NCBI GenBank assembly: GCA_025331565.1 | Contig: JAFREQ010000045.1 | Location: 620,001-684,000, forward strand | Source of the DNA: Holacanthus passer | Lineage: Eukaryota > Chordata > Actinopteri > Pomacanthidae | Direction: 5' to 3' | DNA: 64,000 nt | Shown here: positions 24,481 to 37,548 of the stretch, in pieces | Layout of the letters: the number at the start of each line of letters is the position of its first letter | How positions within the stretch are numbered: position 1 is the stretch's first letter | Position numbers and translations under genes: made by a program | Notes under the pieces: generated by a model | Told to the model about the DNA's origin: nothing | Seen by the model: only the letters and a program-made list of their open reading frames with translations | The model's database searches: none

Positions 24481-26890
24481 TGAAAGTTGGAAAGAAAGTG
24501 CACTGTGTGAGAAGCGAGGAGGAGACGAAGACAGGATCGCCCTGTTAGGGTTTAATTAGGCATCAAGGAGTCAGAGCAACCCCCATGTGCAAGAGAAGAA
24601 AAACCCTCTGACAGCTTCTATCTGGATGAGAATGACCTATTTGTATTTATCAGCAGATTAATCCCATGTTTGCTTCCTATCTCCGCTACACCTGCTCATC
24701 GCTCACATCTGCACGCTCTCCGTCCAGGACTCACATCACCCTCCTCCAACGCCGACGAGACTGTCTTCCCCTTGTTCCGTTTCATTCCCTTCCCATACGT
24801 CTAAATCCTTCCATCTGGACGAGAGACGCGCACGACGATTTATGCCAGTTGTGACATCCAGCGTCTTAACACCCGGCAAGCTGGTTTGTGTTCAAAAGTG
24901 GATAAACTGGTTCACCATTCTGCTAAGCTCCAACATCTTGTGAGCCTTTTAGAAGTTCTCATGTGTGTAATGTGATTTTAAAAATGGCTGAATAGAGATA
25001 CTGTTTCTCTTTCTTGTTTGTTTCTAACTGATACAGAAAAATGTAAAGGCCTGGTAATAATTGAAATACTTATTTATAGGTGTTATAATATTCTGCAGGA
25101 GAGCGAAGGCCGGCGTTCTGATTGATGGTTTGATTTCAATTCCAGCTCCCGTACAAATCTTTTCACCTGCCATTTACCTCATCTTGCTTTTATTAGCAAA
25201 GGCCAACATGCAAGCTCGTCATTTTTACTGCCCTTTTGAAATATTGAAATGAGCATCGCCGGCAGCACCAGCTAAAGCTACTTAATGTTAATTTAGTAAG
25301 TAGCTTGACCAAAAGCCAAATAAAACTTTGGGCTGTTCAACATGAGCTCGGCCAAAACTCACAGCAGTTTCAGGAGCTGGAATTTCCCAATTAAACCTCC
25401 ATGCGTATTAAATCTGTGGAAAAGGCTCCCTGATAATCTGACACCAACATTCACCGGCCGCTGTTCGTCCTAATGGTTCAGGTCGGAGCTTTTCTTGGAG
25501 GCGGCTCTGTGAGTTAATGAGCAGGTGAGTTTCAGTTGCTCGGTTTGTGCAGTTAAAGGTTCACATGGAGTTTTAAGAAGCTGCTTGTTACTGTCGTTCG
25601 CAGCCGGTTGTCAGAGCCAAACTTCTCTGTTAGTAATTGAATGCTTTATTATCTTTTGTGGAAACCTAACAATGTTTATTACACTGCTTCTCCCAGTTAA
25701 GTGAAGTAGTTAAACTAAGAACATCATGATCAGTGTAGAGGTTGTGTAGTTTAACAAATGCTTTATTCCATTTTAGTATATTATTTTCCATTGCTGCTAT
25801 GTTATATATTTTCAGCTGCCAGTTAATTTGCCCTTGTGTTAATATGGAAATGTGTTTACCTTATTTACTTTATTGTGATTGGTTTATAGTTTTGCTTGTC
25901 TGTTCTTTTGTACAGAGTCTCACACTAACCGACAAGTGTTCAATAAATATCCCGAGCATCAATTTAAAGTTGACCAGAACATGTGGATATTCAACATACT
26001 GAACCAGGAAATCAGAAGCTCAGAGAGCGTAGTAGAAACCTATGAAAAACATAGTGTGCAGAGTTCGCAGGCTGCTGCTGTTTCAACACATGAGAAACAT
26101 TAAATCAACATCTCATGTATCATGCTGTTATTTTCAGTTTGTAGCTGCAGGTTTTGAACATTATAAAAGTTACAGTTTCTGCTTTCCCTGCAAGCAAAAA
26201 GTGATTTTGGTTCTGAACTGAATCTTCGAGTTTTAGTTATTTATAAGTTCAGTTAATTACAGCTGGGGATTTGAAATTTAACATGCAGATTCAAAACTGG
26301 ATTATTGGAGGCCAAAACTAAATTCAGTGCATGAAATTATCAGATAAGGTATTTCATCTTTTTGTTTTGTTATTTACTGAATGAATGTTTTTATCCTGTT
26401 TAATTAGCCACTAATAACTGCTGCAAACCTTCAGTAAAGGCACGGACTACTTTAAATTTTATGAGGTGTATTTTGCCGGGGACTGAAAAAAATGTCAAGT
26501 TCAGAAATTCAGCTCATTTTACAGTTGCAATGTTGCCAAAACTCATTCCATTGCAAAAAAATGAAAAATGAAGTTCATAAAGAATCTGATAAAAGGATTT
26601 CTTCTTCTTCCAAACATGTGGTTTAAGGTCAGATGATCAGTCAGTGTTAAAACTGTGCCAAGGCCAGAAACAAAACTTCGGGGTCTAATTTCTCCCCCAG
26701 TTAAAAGCCCATTATCTTTCTCTCCGCTCCGCTCTGCTCTCTGCTCTGCCTTTTCTAAAACATCACATTGGACATCCCAGTTAGATGTGAGATGAGAGGA
26801 AAATGTGGAGCGCACACGGCAGCAGATACTTTGAATTACAAAGTAAAAGCTGTTTTTTGTGTGTGTTTCCTTGGATTGAAAACGATATTT
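24481..26890. other. Non-coding unique DNA, nothing specific
   Basis: 24481-24860 is GC-richer with a CT-rich run (24660-24810). From 24900 on the sequence is AT-rich. The plus-strand frame 25879-26103 follows a fair acceptor-like CTTTTGTACAG at 25913 but has no donor and looks non-coding. Confidence 0.5.
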
Positions 26891-26912
26891 AAAAAAAAAA
26901 AAAAAAAAAAAA
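26891..26912. repeat. A22 homopolymer
   Basis: Uninterrupted run of A preceded by CGATATTT. On the minus strand it encodes a false poly-phenylalanine segment in a 154-codon open frame. Confidence 0.9.
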
Positions 26913-29299
26913 TGCTTTAACATTTGTACACTTTGCATCCCATTTCCATGCAAAGCGGATGAAGCTGGCACATTTGTAAAGCGTTTACAATTACAGCGAG
27001 TGTACAATCGATGCCCACACCAACGGCCGGCAGCACCAAGTCTGTTTGGCAGAAGCCTGCAGCTAACGCCTCATCAGGTCCCATTAATGCACTGGCAAGA
27101 ACAATGAAGGAACAAACCTCATGCATTTACACTGTTTTTACTTGGTTTATGTTTATTTATTTCTTTTTTTTTTTTTAGAGGTAAAAGCTTATTTTTGCGA
27201 AAGTTCATCCAACAAAAACCTGCATTCATTTTGGAAGGTGACAGTTCAGATCCGTCCTTGATTAATTGGACCAGTAAAAACAAGGACATTAGAAAAACAA
27301 TCTCAGCATTTCATCCTTCATATGTGCTGTATATGTAATTACAGGACTTTGCAGGACACGCTGTATCGTATTTTGCGTGGAAACACATCAACATCTGCGC
27401 GCTAGATTTATGCCTGAGCAATATGTTCTCTGCAAGGTGTTGGAAATTAAACCATCTGAGGCCAAACTGCTTGTCAAGCTCTGCAGTAAATGGAGTAAAG
27501 CAACTGCTGGATGCACAGATGGGTCTGAAATCACCCTGTTTTTCTCATTTGGAATATTTCTGTGACAAAAGTATTTCAGCGTTTAATATTTCAGGTATCC
27601 CTCCGATATACTGCGTTGTGATAGTATCAATACTAAGATGCTTACACCTGCAAAGTGATAGAAGGAGCCTGTTGTTTCCAGGCTCTGTGTCCATGAAGGG
27701 AATTATGAGCTAAACTGTGTGTCTGACAGAATATTGTTCTGCTCACTGAAGCAGCATTTGAGATAAAATTAGGAATTTAACAGCCAAAGAGTAACTGAAG
27801 TTTGTATTCGTACAATCGTGATACCTAAAAAATACCTTACAATGATAACTTGAAAATAGTTTTTCTGTGGAGAATATGGAGAAAGTGACACTCATGTATT
27901 CTCAAATCTGAAGTTCCATTCAACACAAAATCTGTAGATTCAACTGTCTATTGTAAATGTACTTACAGACGATCGGCGGTGCTACAATAAAGGCCCAAAC
28001 AAACACATCTTACACGGTGAAGCTCAGACTGCTTGTACAGAATTATCATCCTTCTAATTAAACTCCAAGTGAGTTCAACAGCATTTGATTAAACCGACAT
28101 GTTTCATCATTTAACTTAAATATCAGAAGAAGAAAACCTCGCTGGGAACCATTAACCTGCCGCTCCACATCAGCCGTCACAACTGTGTCAAACTTTCTTC
28201 GATAAGTAAAATTAGAAAAGTGAACACTGCTCGAGTGCTCGTGTGTTAGTTTCACTGTGGGTTGTGGAAATGTCCACCTTGCTCTCACGAACCCCAGAAA
28301 GTTAAAATGTCACTTGAAGCCAATTACGCCACAGATTTTAAAGGATATAGCTAATTAACCATCAGGCTCTGTCACCTCCAACCCTACAATTTTTCCTGAT
28401 GTATATTCGTGACCCATATCCTTTTGGAATAAATTGTTTCTGCCTCTGCTAATGAATGTAACCTGTGCCTGACTCCTGAACTGTAACGGCTGTTTCTCAA
28501 CGAGTCACTGCTCCAGCCTGAATCACATGTTTGGTGCTGGTCCTTAAACGCACCTTCCAGACACTTTGATCGAAGCACCAAAATAAATGACATATTATTA
28601 CGTGTGAAAATGTCACACTGTGCAAGAAAATTTAAATATAAATGCAAATGCATGTGCAGCAAATGTAAATTTAATTAATCACAGCGTCCTCTGGCAAACA
28701 GAGATTTCAGTTTGTTCCCATTTAAGAACAATACTGGACTAATTAAGTGTTTCCTTCATCTCCTTCTGTTTGTCTTTATAGATAAACTCCACCAATACAC
28801 TGTTAATCAATCTTCCGGTTGCTTTGTAGGTTCAGTAAATAAAATCCATCTAAACTATTCTCGTGAGTTTTCCGTCTGGACCTGCTTGGGTATTCCATCA
28901 TTGTACCGAACGTCTGCATCGTCACGTTGTCTGCAGCAGAGAACACAGCGAGGAAAGTTAACGATGATCAAAAGTTCAGGTAAACTTCGTTTTCACTTTG
29001 GCAAACCTGCAGATGGAAAAGAAAGACGAATTCATCGTTCTTAAAATATATGAGAATCAAAAGTCAATTTCCTTGAAAATATCTGACGTATGAGAAGAAA
29101 CATTATTGAAACAAGGACACAGAAAATGTCCTTTAGACTAATTTTGGCAGCTTTTCAATATCCAAGGTTAACTTTCATGTAATAGTTTCTGAGAAGGAGA
29201 TAAATAAATAATCGGGTGCGTGTCAAGACAAAGCTGACATCTTGCTGAGTCAAGATGCCAAAAGATCAAACACTGTGGGAACGTCACAGTGACATAGAG
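26913..29299. other. Non-coding unique DNA, nothing recognised
   Basis: AT-rich, with scattered short frames (for example 27377-27713 and 28712-29044, 110 codons) lacking protein character. T13 run at about 27165-27177. Confidence 0.5.
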
Positions 29300-29640
29300 T
29301 CAGTGGAATGAATACAATGATAATGCTAATATGTTTGGCAGCTATAATGTTTACCATGTTCACCGTGTTGTGCGCTAACATTTGACAAATTAGCATTAAA
29401 CACAAAGTAGAGCAGAGGCTGATGGGAGATGTCGTCTGGGCACGATGGATGGCTGCACCACATTGTGTGCAGCAGTAGATGTTGAGATATTAGGATCACA
29501 GAAAATGTTGAACTCCAATCACCAAAGTCATTAGAATCAATCCTCCGTGGACCTTGAATATTTTGAATATCAAATCGAATGCAATCCATCACAGAAATTT
29601 TGAGATATTTCAGACTGACCGACCAACTTTTCCACTCCCG
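29300..29640. repeat. Teleost interspersed repeat fragment, 3' portion (TATAATGTTTACCATGTTCACC family)
   Basis: The order GCTAATATGTTTGGCAGC, TATAATGTTTACCATGTTCA, GCTAACATTTGACAAATTAGC, AAACACAAAGTAGAGCAGAG, GCTGATGGGA, AATCACCAAAGTCATTAGAAT, TCAATCCTCCGTGGACC, GCAATCCATC, TTTTGAGATATTTCA is a recognisable version of a very common fish repeat. The preceding consensus segment of the same family is at 41025-41140. Confidence 0.8.
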
Positions 29641-31844
29641 GATCTTTGCTGCTTGGCTGAAAACCTCATATTTTCAGGAGGAGCGATGAAAGAAACCCTC
29701 GAAGAATCTAACCTGATTGCGGCTTTGTCTCTCAATAAACATCATTGAAGAGACGAACCACCTCGCCTGAGATGAGTAGTTCATCACAGTACACCTTGTT
29801 GTGTTTCTGTTCGTCGTTGTCTCGTTGTTGTGCAGAAGCAGCGGAGAGAAGTGGATTTAAGGATGAGATCTGAAAGTCCTTCAGCAGAAACAAGGCCGAA
29901 ACCTGTTAACCAGTTGTTTAGATCTCCCTCTGACAGACAAACACCATAAAGGATGGATGGAAAAATAAACTTTTTTTTTTTTTTTTTGGAGAATTACAGC
30001 ATTTGCCACTGAACATAATTTCCCCCAAAAATAACATTTTATAGAACTAGTGGCAATTCATATAAGTCTTCTCTTTAGAATAGATGTATTTGACTTTACA
30101 CAAGTTAGACATGAATGGAGTCATATTGATAAATGAAAACATTTTACTGGCTGATCATGACCAATATTTTGACCAACAAGCTAAATGAATGGACCTCACT
30201 AAGAATATCTTACAATGTGAATATGAACTTGTACTATTTTTATTTGTCTGAAGTCTCAGTCTCTTAGATGTTTGGATTGAATCCAGTCTGCAACTTGATC
30301 GTCTTCTCTCCCACACGTTTTTCCTCCGATGTAAACTTACAAATACAGATATATGATCAATTCTAATATACAGTGTCTCTTCTTTTTAAGCTTCAGTCAC
30401 TGCAATGAGGAAACCAGATGTTGTTAAGTTAATTTGCCATTTTTTTCATTTTCCTTAGGACATATAAAGAGTTAATGCTGCATCATTTTAAACCACAAGA
30501 AAAAATCCAGAACCACTTGTAGCATTAGTGCCTTATATAATAAAGGTATAAGAAGCAGTTATGGCTATTATGTAAGCAGTTAATAGTATTATTGTCTCAG
30601 TACCATAGACACAGAGCTATATGGGAATTCCAATGAGTCTTTTCTCTTGTTCAATAGTCCAATATTCACTCACATTTAGTCTCAGGTTTCACCAGCGCCT
30701 GAGAAAAATATCTGTATCTTTGGCTTGTGAGATGTTTTAATGTCCCTCAGCTACATGTTGACTTTGGCTTTTTGCAGTGACTTGGCATCATGAGCACAGA
30801 GCTGTCTGTGTTAAAAACCACTGAGACTCACTGAACAACGACATGAAAGCTGCAAAGCGGTGCAGACCAGGGTGTTGATTCTCAGTGGGATGAGTGGCGT
30901 GAGGAACTATTTACATTCTAATATGATTCTATGTTAACATAACGTGGAGCTTTACGTTTCAGTAAAAGACAGGTTCTGAAAACAGATGGTCTTTTTTTTT
31001 TTTTGCTGAATACCTGCTGTGCCAGTTTTGTGTCCACCCTCGGGCCCTGAAATTTTGATGCACTGATTACTCAGCAATTTCATTTTAAATGTCAGTATAG
31101 GTGGCCATTTCTTTCCATGTGGACTTGTAGAAATGTCAGATTTAATACTGCACTAAAAAAAAAACATCACTGATTTATGGAGACAGTTTAAACAGCAATC
31201 AAAAGAAAAACCATCTGAATTGCAATTTTGTCCCTTTGAACCTTTATTTTAATTTTTCGGGGTTTAATACCCACAATATAAATATTTAAGCTCGAAATTT
31301 TAAGTGTATCCATATGGGCATGTTGTCAAAAGCAGCCGCACAACAGAAATCTAATATGAATAAGATTCAATGTGAATGAAGCAGCAGAGAAGCCTCTCAG
31401 TGCGAGCTGCATAATCCAGCAGTCCCAGAAGCTGCTCTGGGTTGAATGAGGAGAAGATCTGCATAGAGTTGTTAAATCAATTAGTCAGAGCTCGGCCTAA
31501 TAATTGCAATACAACCAGATAATTCTCAGCCCAAAGAGCTTCTCCGGCTCGCTCTCCATCCTCCTCTTTGGCTCCGTCATACCTACAGGTATTTGAAAGT
31601 GGCTGACTCTCAAAGGGAGAGGGAGCGAGCGGGAGAGAACGAGGCAGACATGTCACCGGAGCTGGAACATCAGGGCCAGTCTGTTAGGGCTGTCTCCCTC
31701 TGTCACAGTCTCAGCCACTTCTCTGTTATCTGCACCGAACACATGTCCACCCGTGCTATTACACACTGACTGCTAATGGAGCATAAGACTGAGGTGGACC
31801 TCCCATTCACTGTTGGCTCCGCCGCTGCCTATGCTATTCTTGGC

Positions 31845-31847
<3 letters not shown>

Positions 31848-31877
<30 letters not shown>
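31848..31877. repeat. (AG)n microsatellite
   Basis: About 14 perfect AG units, then ACAAACAAACAAG. Confidence 0.95.
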
Positions 31878-31879
<2 letters not shown>

Positions 31880-32245
31880 AACAAACAAGTTCTTGAAAAT
31901 CACACATTTTCTATGAATTATAAATGTATTTTTTTAAATCAATGACAAAGCGCCCTTATTTTACCGGGTGGAGGAAAAAAAAGATTATTTCCACACAGAT
32001 GGACGATGGACTGCTTTGCTGGAGGCAAAATAGCTGTAATAGAAATGGTAATGTCCTCACTCTATCTGATCACGTTCGGTTTGAGATGCCTTCTCCGGGT
32101 GGCAATTTGAGTTATAGGGCTTTCCTATTTCCTTCCTCTCTGTCTTTGTGGCTGCTTCTAATAACACGGCGGGATGCTGAGAGTGGACTGTTCAGAGACA
32201 GACAGGAAAGCAACTGGATGAATTTGATGTCACTCTTTGATCTTT

Positions 32246-32248
<3 letters not shown>

Positions 32249-32283
<35 letters not shown>
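32249..32283. repeat. (AC)n microsatellite
   Basis: About 17 perfect AC units. It produces false Thr-His and Cys-Val repeats in the overlapping open frames. Confidence 0.95.
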
Positions 32284-32285
<2 letters not shown>

Positions 32286-32788
32286 AGGGCACATTTATTT
32301 TCTCTAATCCTTCCCGTGGTGTTCTGGGGCTGGAGTGTGTCCCAGTATGTGCTGGGCAGAAGGCGGGGAAATACCCAGGACAAGTTGTGAGGACATAAGA
32401 GAACTAAGAGAGATAAACAGACACACTCTTATGAGTCTGCTCTGTTCATTGCTTGTCTTATGCATTAATTCATTCCAACGTGCTACTATAATGTGTGGGA
32501 AGCTGGAAATATATGAAAACCTTCTCACCTTTTTGCCACTGCTGTATATTATATAGAAGAAAACAAGTGTATTCATACGTCGCACTGCAGCAGAAACCTA
32601 CAGCACATCAGTCTCCTCAAAATCACATTTATTCCAATTAATACTTTTGCCAAATTTGTTATTATGGTCTTGTTTTTTCCACTTCAGGCAGTGTTGAATA
32701 CCTCAGAAGTCTTAGTGAGGAGGTCGGGGTGGGTGTTTGTCGGGGCACCGAGGTTCAGGTCCGACTTCCCAACTGTGTTTTAGGTTTA

Positions 32789-32960
32789 TCCATCCATCCA
32801 TCAGCTGTATTTTTAGAGGGTCATGAGGGGGCTGAAGCCGACCCCAGCTGACACTGGACACCTGGACGGCTCATCAGTCGATCACAGGTCTGACACACAG
32901 AGACAGACAACTATTTTCACTCACATTCATACACAGAGGAAACCCAGAACCTTCTTCTTG
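32789..32960. repeat. Percomorph CATCCATCC-type interspersed repeat fragment
   Basis: CCATCCATCCATC is followed by GGGTCATGAGGGGGCTGAAG, CCCAGCTGACACTGG, ACACCTGGACGG, TCATCAGTCGATCACAGG, ACACACAGAGACAGACAACT and TCACTCACATTCATACAC. These are the landmarks, in order, of a repeat found in thousands of copies in percomorph genomes. This copy is moderately diverged and ends near AACCCAGAACCTTCTTC. It is strong evidence for the kind of host. A second fragment, the 3' continuation, is at 51905-52060. Confidence 0.85.
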
Positions 32961-33757
32961 TGCCTTGTCGCTTAGTTTAACTTTATACACTAAAACACTT
33001 TGGTACAGTTGGGAAATATTCGTGCTTTGTTTAAATACTGGATACAACATGTTGACATTTTTAACAGTCTTTCCCGAGCTTTCTAAGAGCTGAAATGAAA
33101 CCATAAAAATGTTAATTATGCCACAAACAAAAAACAAAGGAAAACAAATTGAGGACAATATTGTTAGTAAATGTTTTGTAGATACGTTCAGTACATTTTG
33201 CATCTTGTTAAAAATGTCACCTTATTATGTTGATAAAAAAAAAAACAACACTGCATTTCTTTCGCAGTGTCGTTTGATTGCAAATTAGTTGTAAACATAC
33301 TTTTCAGGAGGCAGGATTGAATGTGGAAGGACACTGAAAACACAGGAAAACGGTGCCAAATTAACTTTTATTTGTGAGAATTCAAAGAGATGGAGTATAT
33401 TCAGAAGTCACACCACAGTCAAACATCGGACAGTACCTCACATGTACATCGGCTCTGATCATTTAGCTTCTCTCAGCATGCCAGTAAAACAAAAGCACTC
33501 TGTATCCATCAACAGAAGTGATGTTAATCAGAGTACTTCATTTTTTTAAAATCTGAAAACCACAGATCCAGGTCTTAATGTAGAAATGTCTCCTTCTTGT
33601 TATTTGTAATATAGTTCAATTATATTTAGGGCACTTTCACATTAAGTGAGCCATGATGTGATGGGTAATTTACATAATTCAGCCTCCTCTTTTCTTCCTT
33701 TCTTGTATGCCTGTTTACATACATGTGTGTATATGCAGTACTCCATGTACTTATGTA
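32961..33757. other. Non-coding AT-rich DNA, nothing recognised
   Basis: Only AT-driven open frames and an A13 run near 33235. Confidence 0.55.
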
Positions 33758-34170
33758 TATAAGATAATATAAGATAATATAAGCTTTATTGATCCCCCTC
33801 AGGTGAAATTTACCGCTCACAAAAACAGGCAAATTAAATAAAATACTCAGGTAATAAAATAGTACAAGTTTCAAAATAAGACAATATAAATAATAACAAT
33901 AACAAAAAAAAATCGTAATTAGAAATCTGTTTAACACTATGTACACATTTTTCTTTGTAGAACCAAATTGAGATTAGAAAATTTGCCATAATTTTGCACA
34001 GTGTGGCAGAAAAGTTGCACATAATTATTGCACAGTGCAGTGAACTATGTATGGACAGGAGAATATGTATAATTGTAGGATAAATGTTGGTTACAGTTCA
34101 GTTATTACACGATAATGAGGTGTTAGAGTCTGACTGCAGTAGGTATGAAGGACGTGGGTGTCTCAGTCAG
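33758..34170 (-). repeat. 3' end of a non-LTR retroposon, minus orientation
   Basis: On the minus strand the body ends ...GGGGATCAATAAAGC and passes into a short tandem tail of TTATATTATC units (33758-33784). The AATAAA signal lies at the complement of 33785-33790. The 'GGGATCAATAAAG + simple-repeat tail' ending is typical of fish LINE-type retroposons. Upstream landmarks, written on plus, include GCACATAATTATTGCACAGTG (34017-34037) and CTGACTGCAGTAGGTATGAAG (34131-34151), also known from this element's 3' region. About 400 bp remain; no reverse transcriptase is present, so the copy is 5'-truncated and dead. The family (Rex1/L2-like) is not settled. Confidence 0.75.
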
Positions 34171-35744
34171 TATATGGGTGCATATGTTTGTATTGTTCAC
34201 ATATTTCATAACTGGCTGGTTAATGAGTTCTTCATCTCCATCTCCACCCTCTAACCAGCATTTAAACATTTAGGTCTCTGGATTGACAGATGAGCTTCCA
34301 TGGTCTTTTGAACTTTTTAACCTTAATGTCAGATCCTTCATTCTACATGATGAAATGAAATGTGACACTAAGAATCAAACCTTGCCTTGTTTTAGTAAAG
34401 CACTTTGGTTGCGGCCACAAGTTCCAGTAAACATCTGCTAATCACAGTAAATTAAAAAAAAAAGGATCTGAGGAAAAAAAACATCACTGAGGATCTCGTG
34501 GCATCACATTCATCACACACTTTCAGAATTATTCTCTGTGCCAGAGAGACCACGGAGGGCAGCTGCACTAAACAAAAGGCAGAAAGGAAAAAGAAGACTT
34601 AGCAGATGACAGTGACCAACGAGCGCCGCTGCACCCTCGGGCTGAACCCTGGGTCCATTTCATCTGCTGTTCCTTACTTTTTTATCACCCCAAAGTATGG
34701 GCTCAGCATGCTCTCAGAGATCTAGCAAACCAGATCAGAAAGTCCATGTTTTACACAAACTCTAACTTTCCAATAGTTGTCAGGCTTGATCAAAAAAAAA
34801 AAAAAGTGGCAGAGATGTGATTGTTAAAAAAAAAGACAAAGGCTGCTGCTGGATTTTGAGAGTTTGTGTTGACTGTAAGGCCGGAGAAAATGAGGAGCTC
34901 AGATTTGAAAACATCTCCTGTTGTGACTGAAAAATAAGCCGAATAATAGCTGCAAGAATCGAGAGCAGGGCTATAAATACCTTCAGCTGCTGTGACCTCT
35001 AATTAGCAGACTCTGCCATGGGAATGTGAGAAAAATGCAGTTCGAGGGTCAAAGGAAGGCCTCGCCCATCTGAACAGCCACTGTGCTGACAAAAATCGAT
35101 GCCGAGGCCATTGTCAGAAATTTCTCAACATTGCTATTAGCTACTCGCAGATCATCTTCAGGCCCAACAACACAGCTCATACAATATTTATATCGATGTA
35201 CACTACAACGTTTTGGGAGAGAGATCCGAGCTTCGGGCTGCTTTTCTGTGGATCGGTGTTAACTCAGGCAGGCTGAAGCAGAACAAAGCACAACTGTTGG
35301 TTTTTCATAAATAAGCCTGAAGACTTTTGAACATTTGAGGTGTTGCTGTAGCAGAAAATCTCATAAATCATAATTAGGTCTTGCATGAAGGAAAATAAGT
35401 CATGTATGAATACTGTGATGCCAGATCTCTGAATCGTCTTTGTAGATTGTCAGCGACTTAAATTTTATATGATATTAAATAATTGAATATTACAAACATT
35501 AAACTTGCTCAAATCAATATCTTTATATAAACAGAGGATGATGCCACTGCTTGTATATGAAAGTTGTTCCTCATCATAATGAACCCTTTGATAATTATCA
35601 ACCTTACTGAAGGTTCTCTCAACTCTACAGTGCTTTTTAAATCTTTTAGCCCATTGTTTTGGTTTTTCAATCAACCGCTTTATTATTTTGGTTCCCTCTC
35701 GTGCCATCAATGTGGTTTTCTGCCACAGTAGGCAGCGAACACGC
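34171..35744. other. Non-coding, with candidate enhancer-like block at 34880-35190
   Basis: 34880-35190 contains, within 60 bp, CTATAAATAC (34971, MEF2-like), CAGCTG (34984, E-box), TAATTAG (35001, homeodomain) and GGGAATG (35020, TEAD-like), then CAAAAATCGATGCC and CTATTAGCTACTCGCAG. Short A-runs lie at 34453, 34789 and 34830. Minus frames near 35465-35761 have no protein character. Confidence 0.4.
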
Positions 35745-35945
35745 TCCAACCTGGCAGACAAAGTAGGAACTAGCTGGTGAACTTAACGGAGCATTTGGCA
35801 GCTGAAGAGCCAGATATTTCCAGCAGGAGTTGGTGGAGACCAAAACGAAGCCAAAAGAAGAGTGAACATTGAACTCACACTCGCCAGATGACTCCAAATT
35901 CATTCTAACGTTGCTGCAACACTGCTGAATGTTTGCGAAAACATT
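35745..35945. repeat. Teleost interspersed repeat fragment (GAGCCAGATATTTCC family)
   Basis: GCATTTGGCAGCTGAAGAGC, CAGATATTTCCAGCAGGAG, TTGGTGGAGACCAAAACG, GAGTGAACATTGAACTCAC and CACTCGCCAGATG occur in the order of a fish repeat I recognise (usual form 'GCTAAAGAGCCAGATATTTCCCTCAGGAGTTGGTGGAGACC'). The 94-codon minus frame here is repeat sequence. Confidence 0.75.
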
Positions 35946-36989
35946 CTCCATATCAACTCAGAAGGCGATAAAATGTCAGCGTCGTGCTCACAGCTTGTTC
36001 CCAGAAAATCAGTTATTGCAGGTTTCAGTTATCTGTTCTTCAGCTTCTGTGTCTGTAATAATGCCAACAGGACTGATATGTCAATCACTGCTGATCAGTT
36101 AGGCCACAGGAAAGGGCAAACATGAGTAAGATGTCTGACTTATTCAGTAATAATAATAAGAAATGAACCAAAGCTATGAATTTAAAACACACCAGCAGCC
36201 TGGGCTCATGACAGTGCAGGATTTCTTTTCATGTCATTTGTGCAAATAACAGCCAGAAATTGCTTTCTGTAGCTAAATGCTAACCTAGAAGCTTGTGTTA
36301 TTATTGTCGTTCAATTTTTGCACCATAAAACATATGAATAAAACATTTCTTGAGACAAAGCTTCTGTATGTAACTTCACTGGATCAGTTTTAACATGTAC
36401 AAGTGACTCAGAGAAATTCTCCAGACACAGTGGAAGAATAATTACCACTTCTATTCCTGGGTGAACGGTGAAGCGTCCGTTCAGGAATTCTCAAGTGGCC
36501 TGCCAGTGCTGAGACCCAACACGCTTTAGATGTGATAAGGCAGCGATTGATTTGCATGATCCACTCGCGATGTTAAAACTCAGGACATTCAGAAACTCAG
36601 GTCACTTTAAGACAAAAATGAAATTTCTTTCCCGTGTAGAGAAATTAAGCAAACCTGTGTTTCTTGCTTTTTGAGAACATGCAGAACAGAAAAGAATTAT
36701 TCATTAAATCATGTGTACATTATAACACTAACAGACACTTTCTGACATGTATCTGGAGACTGAAGATAACCCCGTATATAAGAACTGTACATTTAAGATT
36801 AAGTTTTCCTGCTGCAGCTTTGTCTTCTCAGATGCATGATTCATGTTTCCATGAATAGAACATTTTCATGACACTGATTAGGAGGATGGATATTAGTTCT
36901 AAGGCTTCCCCTGTGATGACTGTCCCAGACAGTTGTCGCGTTTGAATAAATTAATCAGCGATGTCCCTGACGATGGGAACAGCACATGC
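35946..36989. other. Non-coding unique DNA
   Basis: Nothing recognised apart from conserved-element-like texture from 36880 on (GAATAAATTAATCAGCGATG near 36943), leading into the duplicated block. Confidence 0.45.
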
Positions 36990-37115
36990 ATCAGCCGCAG
37001 ATTTGCTTTCTCCTTGGGGAGGGGAAGTGGCCATTAGTCAAGAAAATGATTTGATCACTTTTGTCAATGGCGGCCATGTGAATAAGCTCGTTGCATCGCT
37101 GAGCAGCGTGAGGGG
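36990..37115 (+). repeat. Inverted duplicated block, copy 1 (possible conserved element)
   Basis: 37017-37040 is identical, in reverse complement, to 40347-40370 (24 of 24 bases, core GAAGTGGCCATTAGTCA). Weaker similarity extends upstream (CTTTCTCCT before the core in both) and downstream (GTCA(A/G)(G)AA.T.AT..ATCA, then GCATC(G/A)C(T/C)GAGC). Copy 1 also contains ATGGCGGCCAT (37067-37077), a strong YY1-type word. No microsatellite or known repeat is present. Confidence 0.6.
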
Positions 37116-37548
37116 CATCAAAGATGGTCTATAACAAAAGATGACACATTACAAGCTGCACCAATGGTATGAAATTGTACACACTTCCTGTCTCCTAAGT
37201 GGGCGCCGTCGGATGTGTTGAAGTGTTGTGAACATCGTGTGGATGGATGAAAGCAGATTGTGAACCAAACATAACAACACCAGATACAACACAAATTCAA
37301 TGTTTGCGCCTGTATTTGCACTTGACTTTATCTGCAAGCTTCATGTGCTTAATATTGTTATGGAGCATCTTTGGAAGAGATATCTGTGTTGCCAGATCTA
37401 GCCAAAGTGTGTTGCTTGAGACCGAGACAGGTCTCGAAGAAAGTTAGTTTTCACAGATTTGTCTGTCTGAAAAATGGGTCCAATATCATCATCATAATTA
37501 TAATCAGTCATAATCTGTGCTGATGCTCATTTCACTTGATGTTTCAGT
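37116..37548. other. Non-coding unique DNA, nothing recognised
   Basis: Short overlapping minus frames (37118-37337) without protein character. Confidence 0.5.

Larger units (their letters stand above)
29641..32788. other. Non-coding, with candidate conserved element at 31300-31840
   Basis: 29700-31250 is AT-rich with T-runs (29971-29987, 30992-31004) and nothing else recognised. 31300-31840 is a dense, balanced block (TTAAATCAATTAGTCAGAGC near 31466, GCCTAATAATTGC near 31495, ACTGCTAATGGAGCATAAG near 31769) that looks conserved. It is followed by (GA)n at 31848-31877 and (AC)n at 32249-32283. The 127-codon plus frame 31924-32307 runs into the CA repeat and is not credible. Confidence 0.45.

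Noticed and set aside
26543..27007. 154-codon minus-strand frame
   Set aside because: It runs through the A22 homopolymer as poly-Phe; not conserved-looking.
35667..35951. 94-codon minus frame
   Set aside because: It lies within a recognised teleost repeat.
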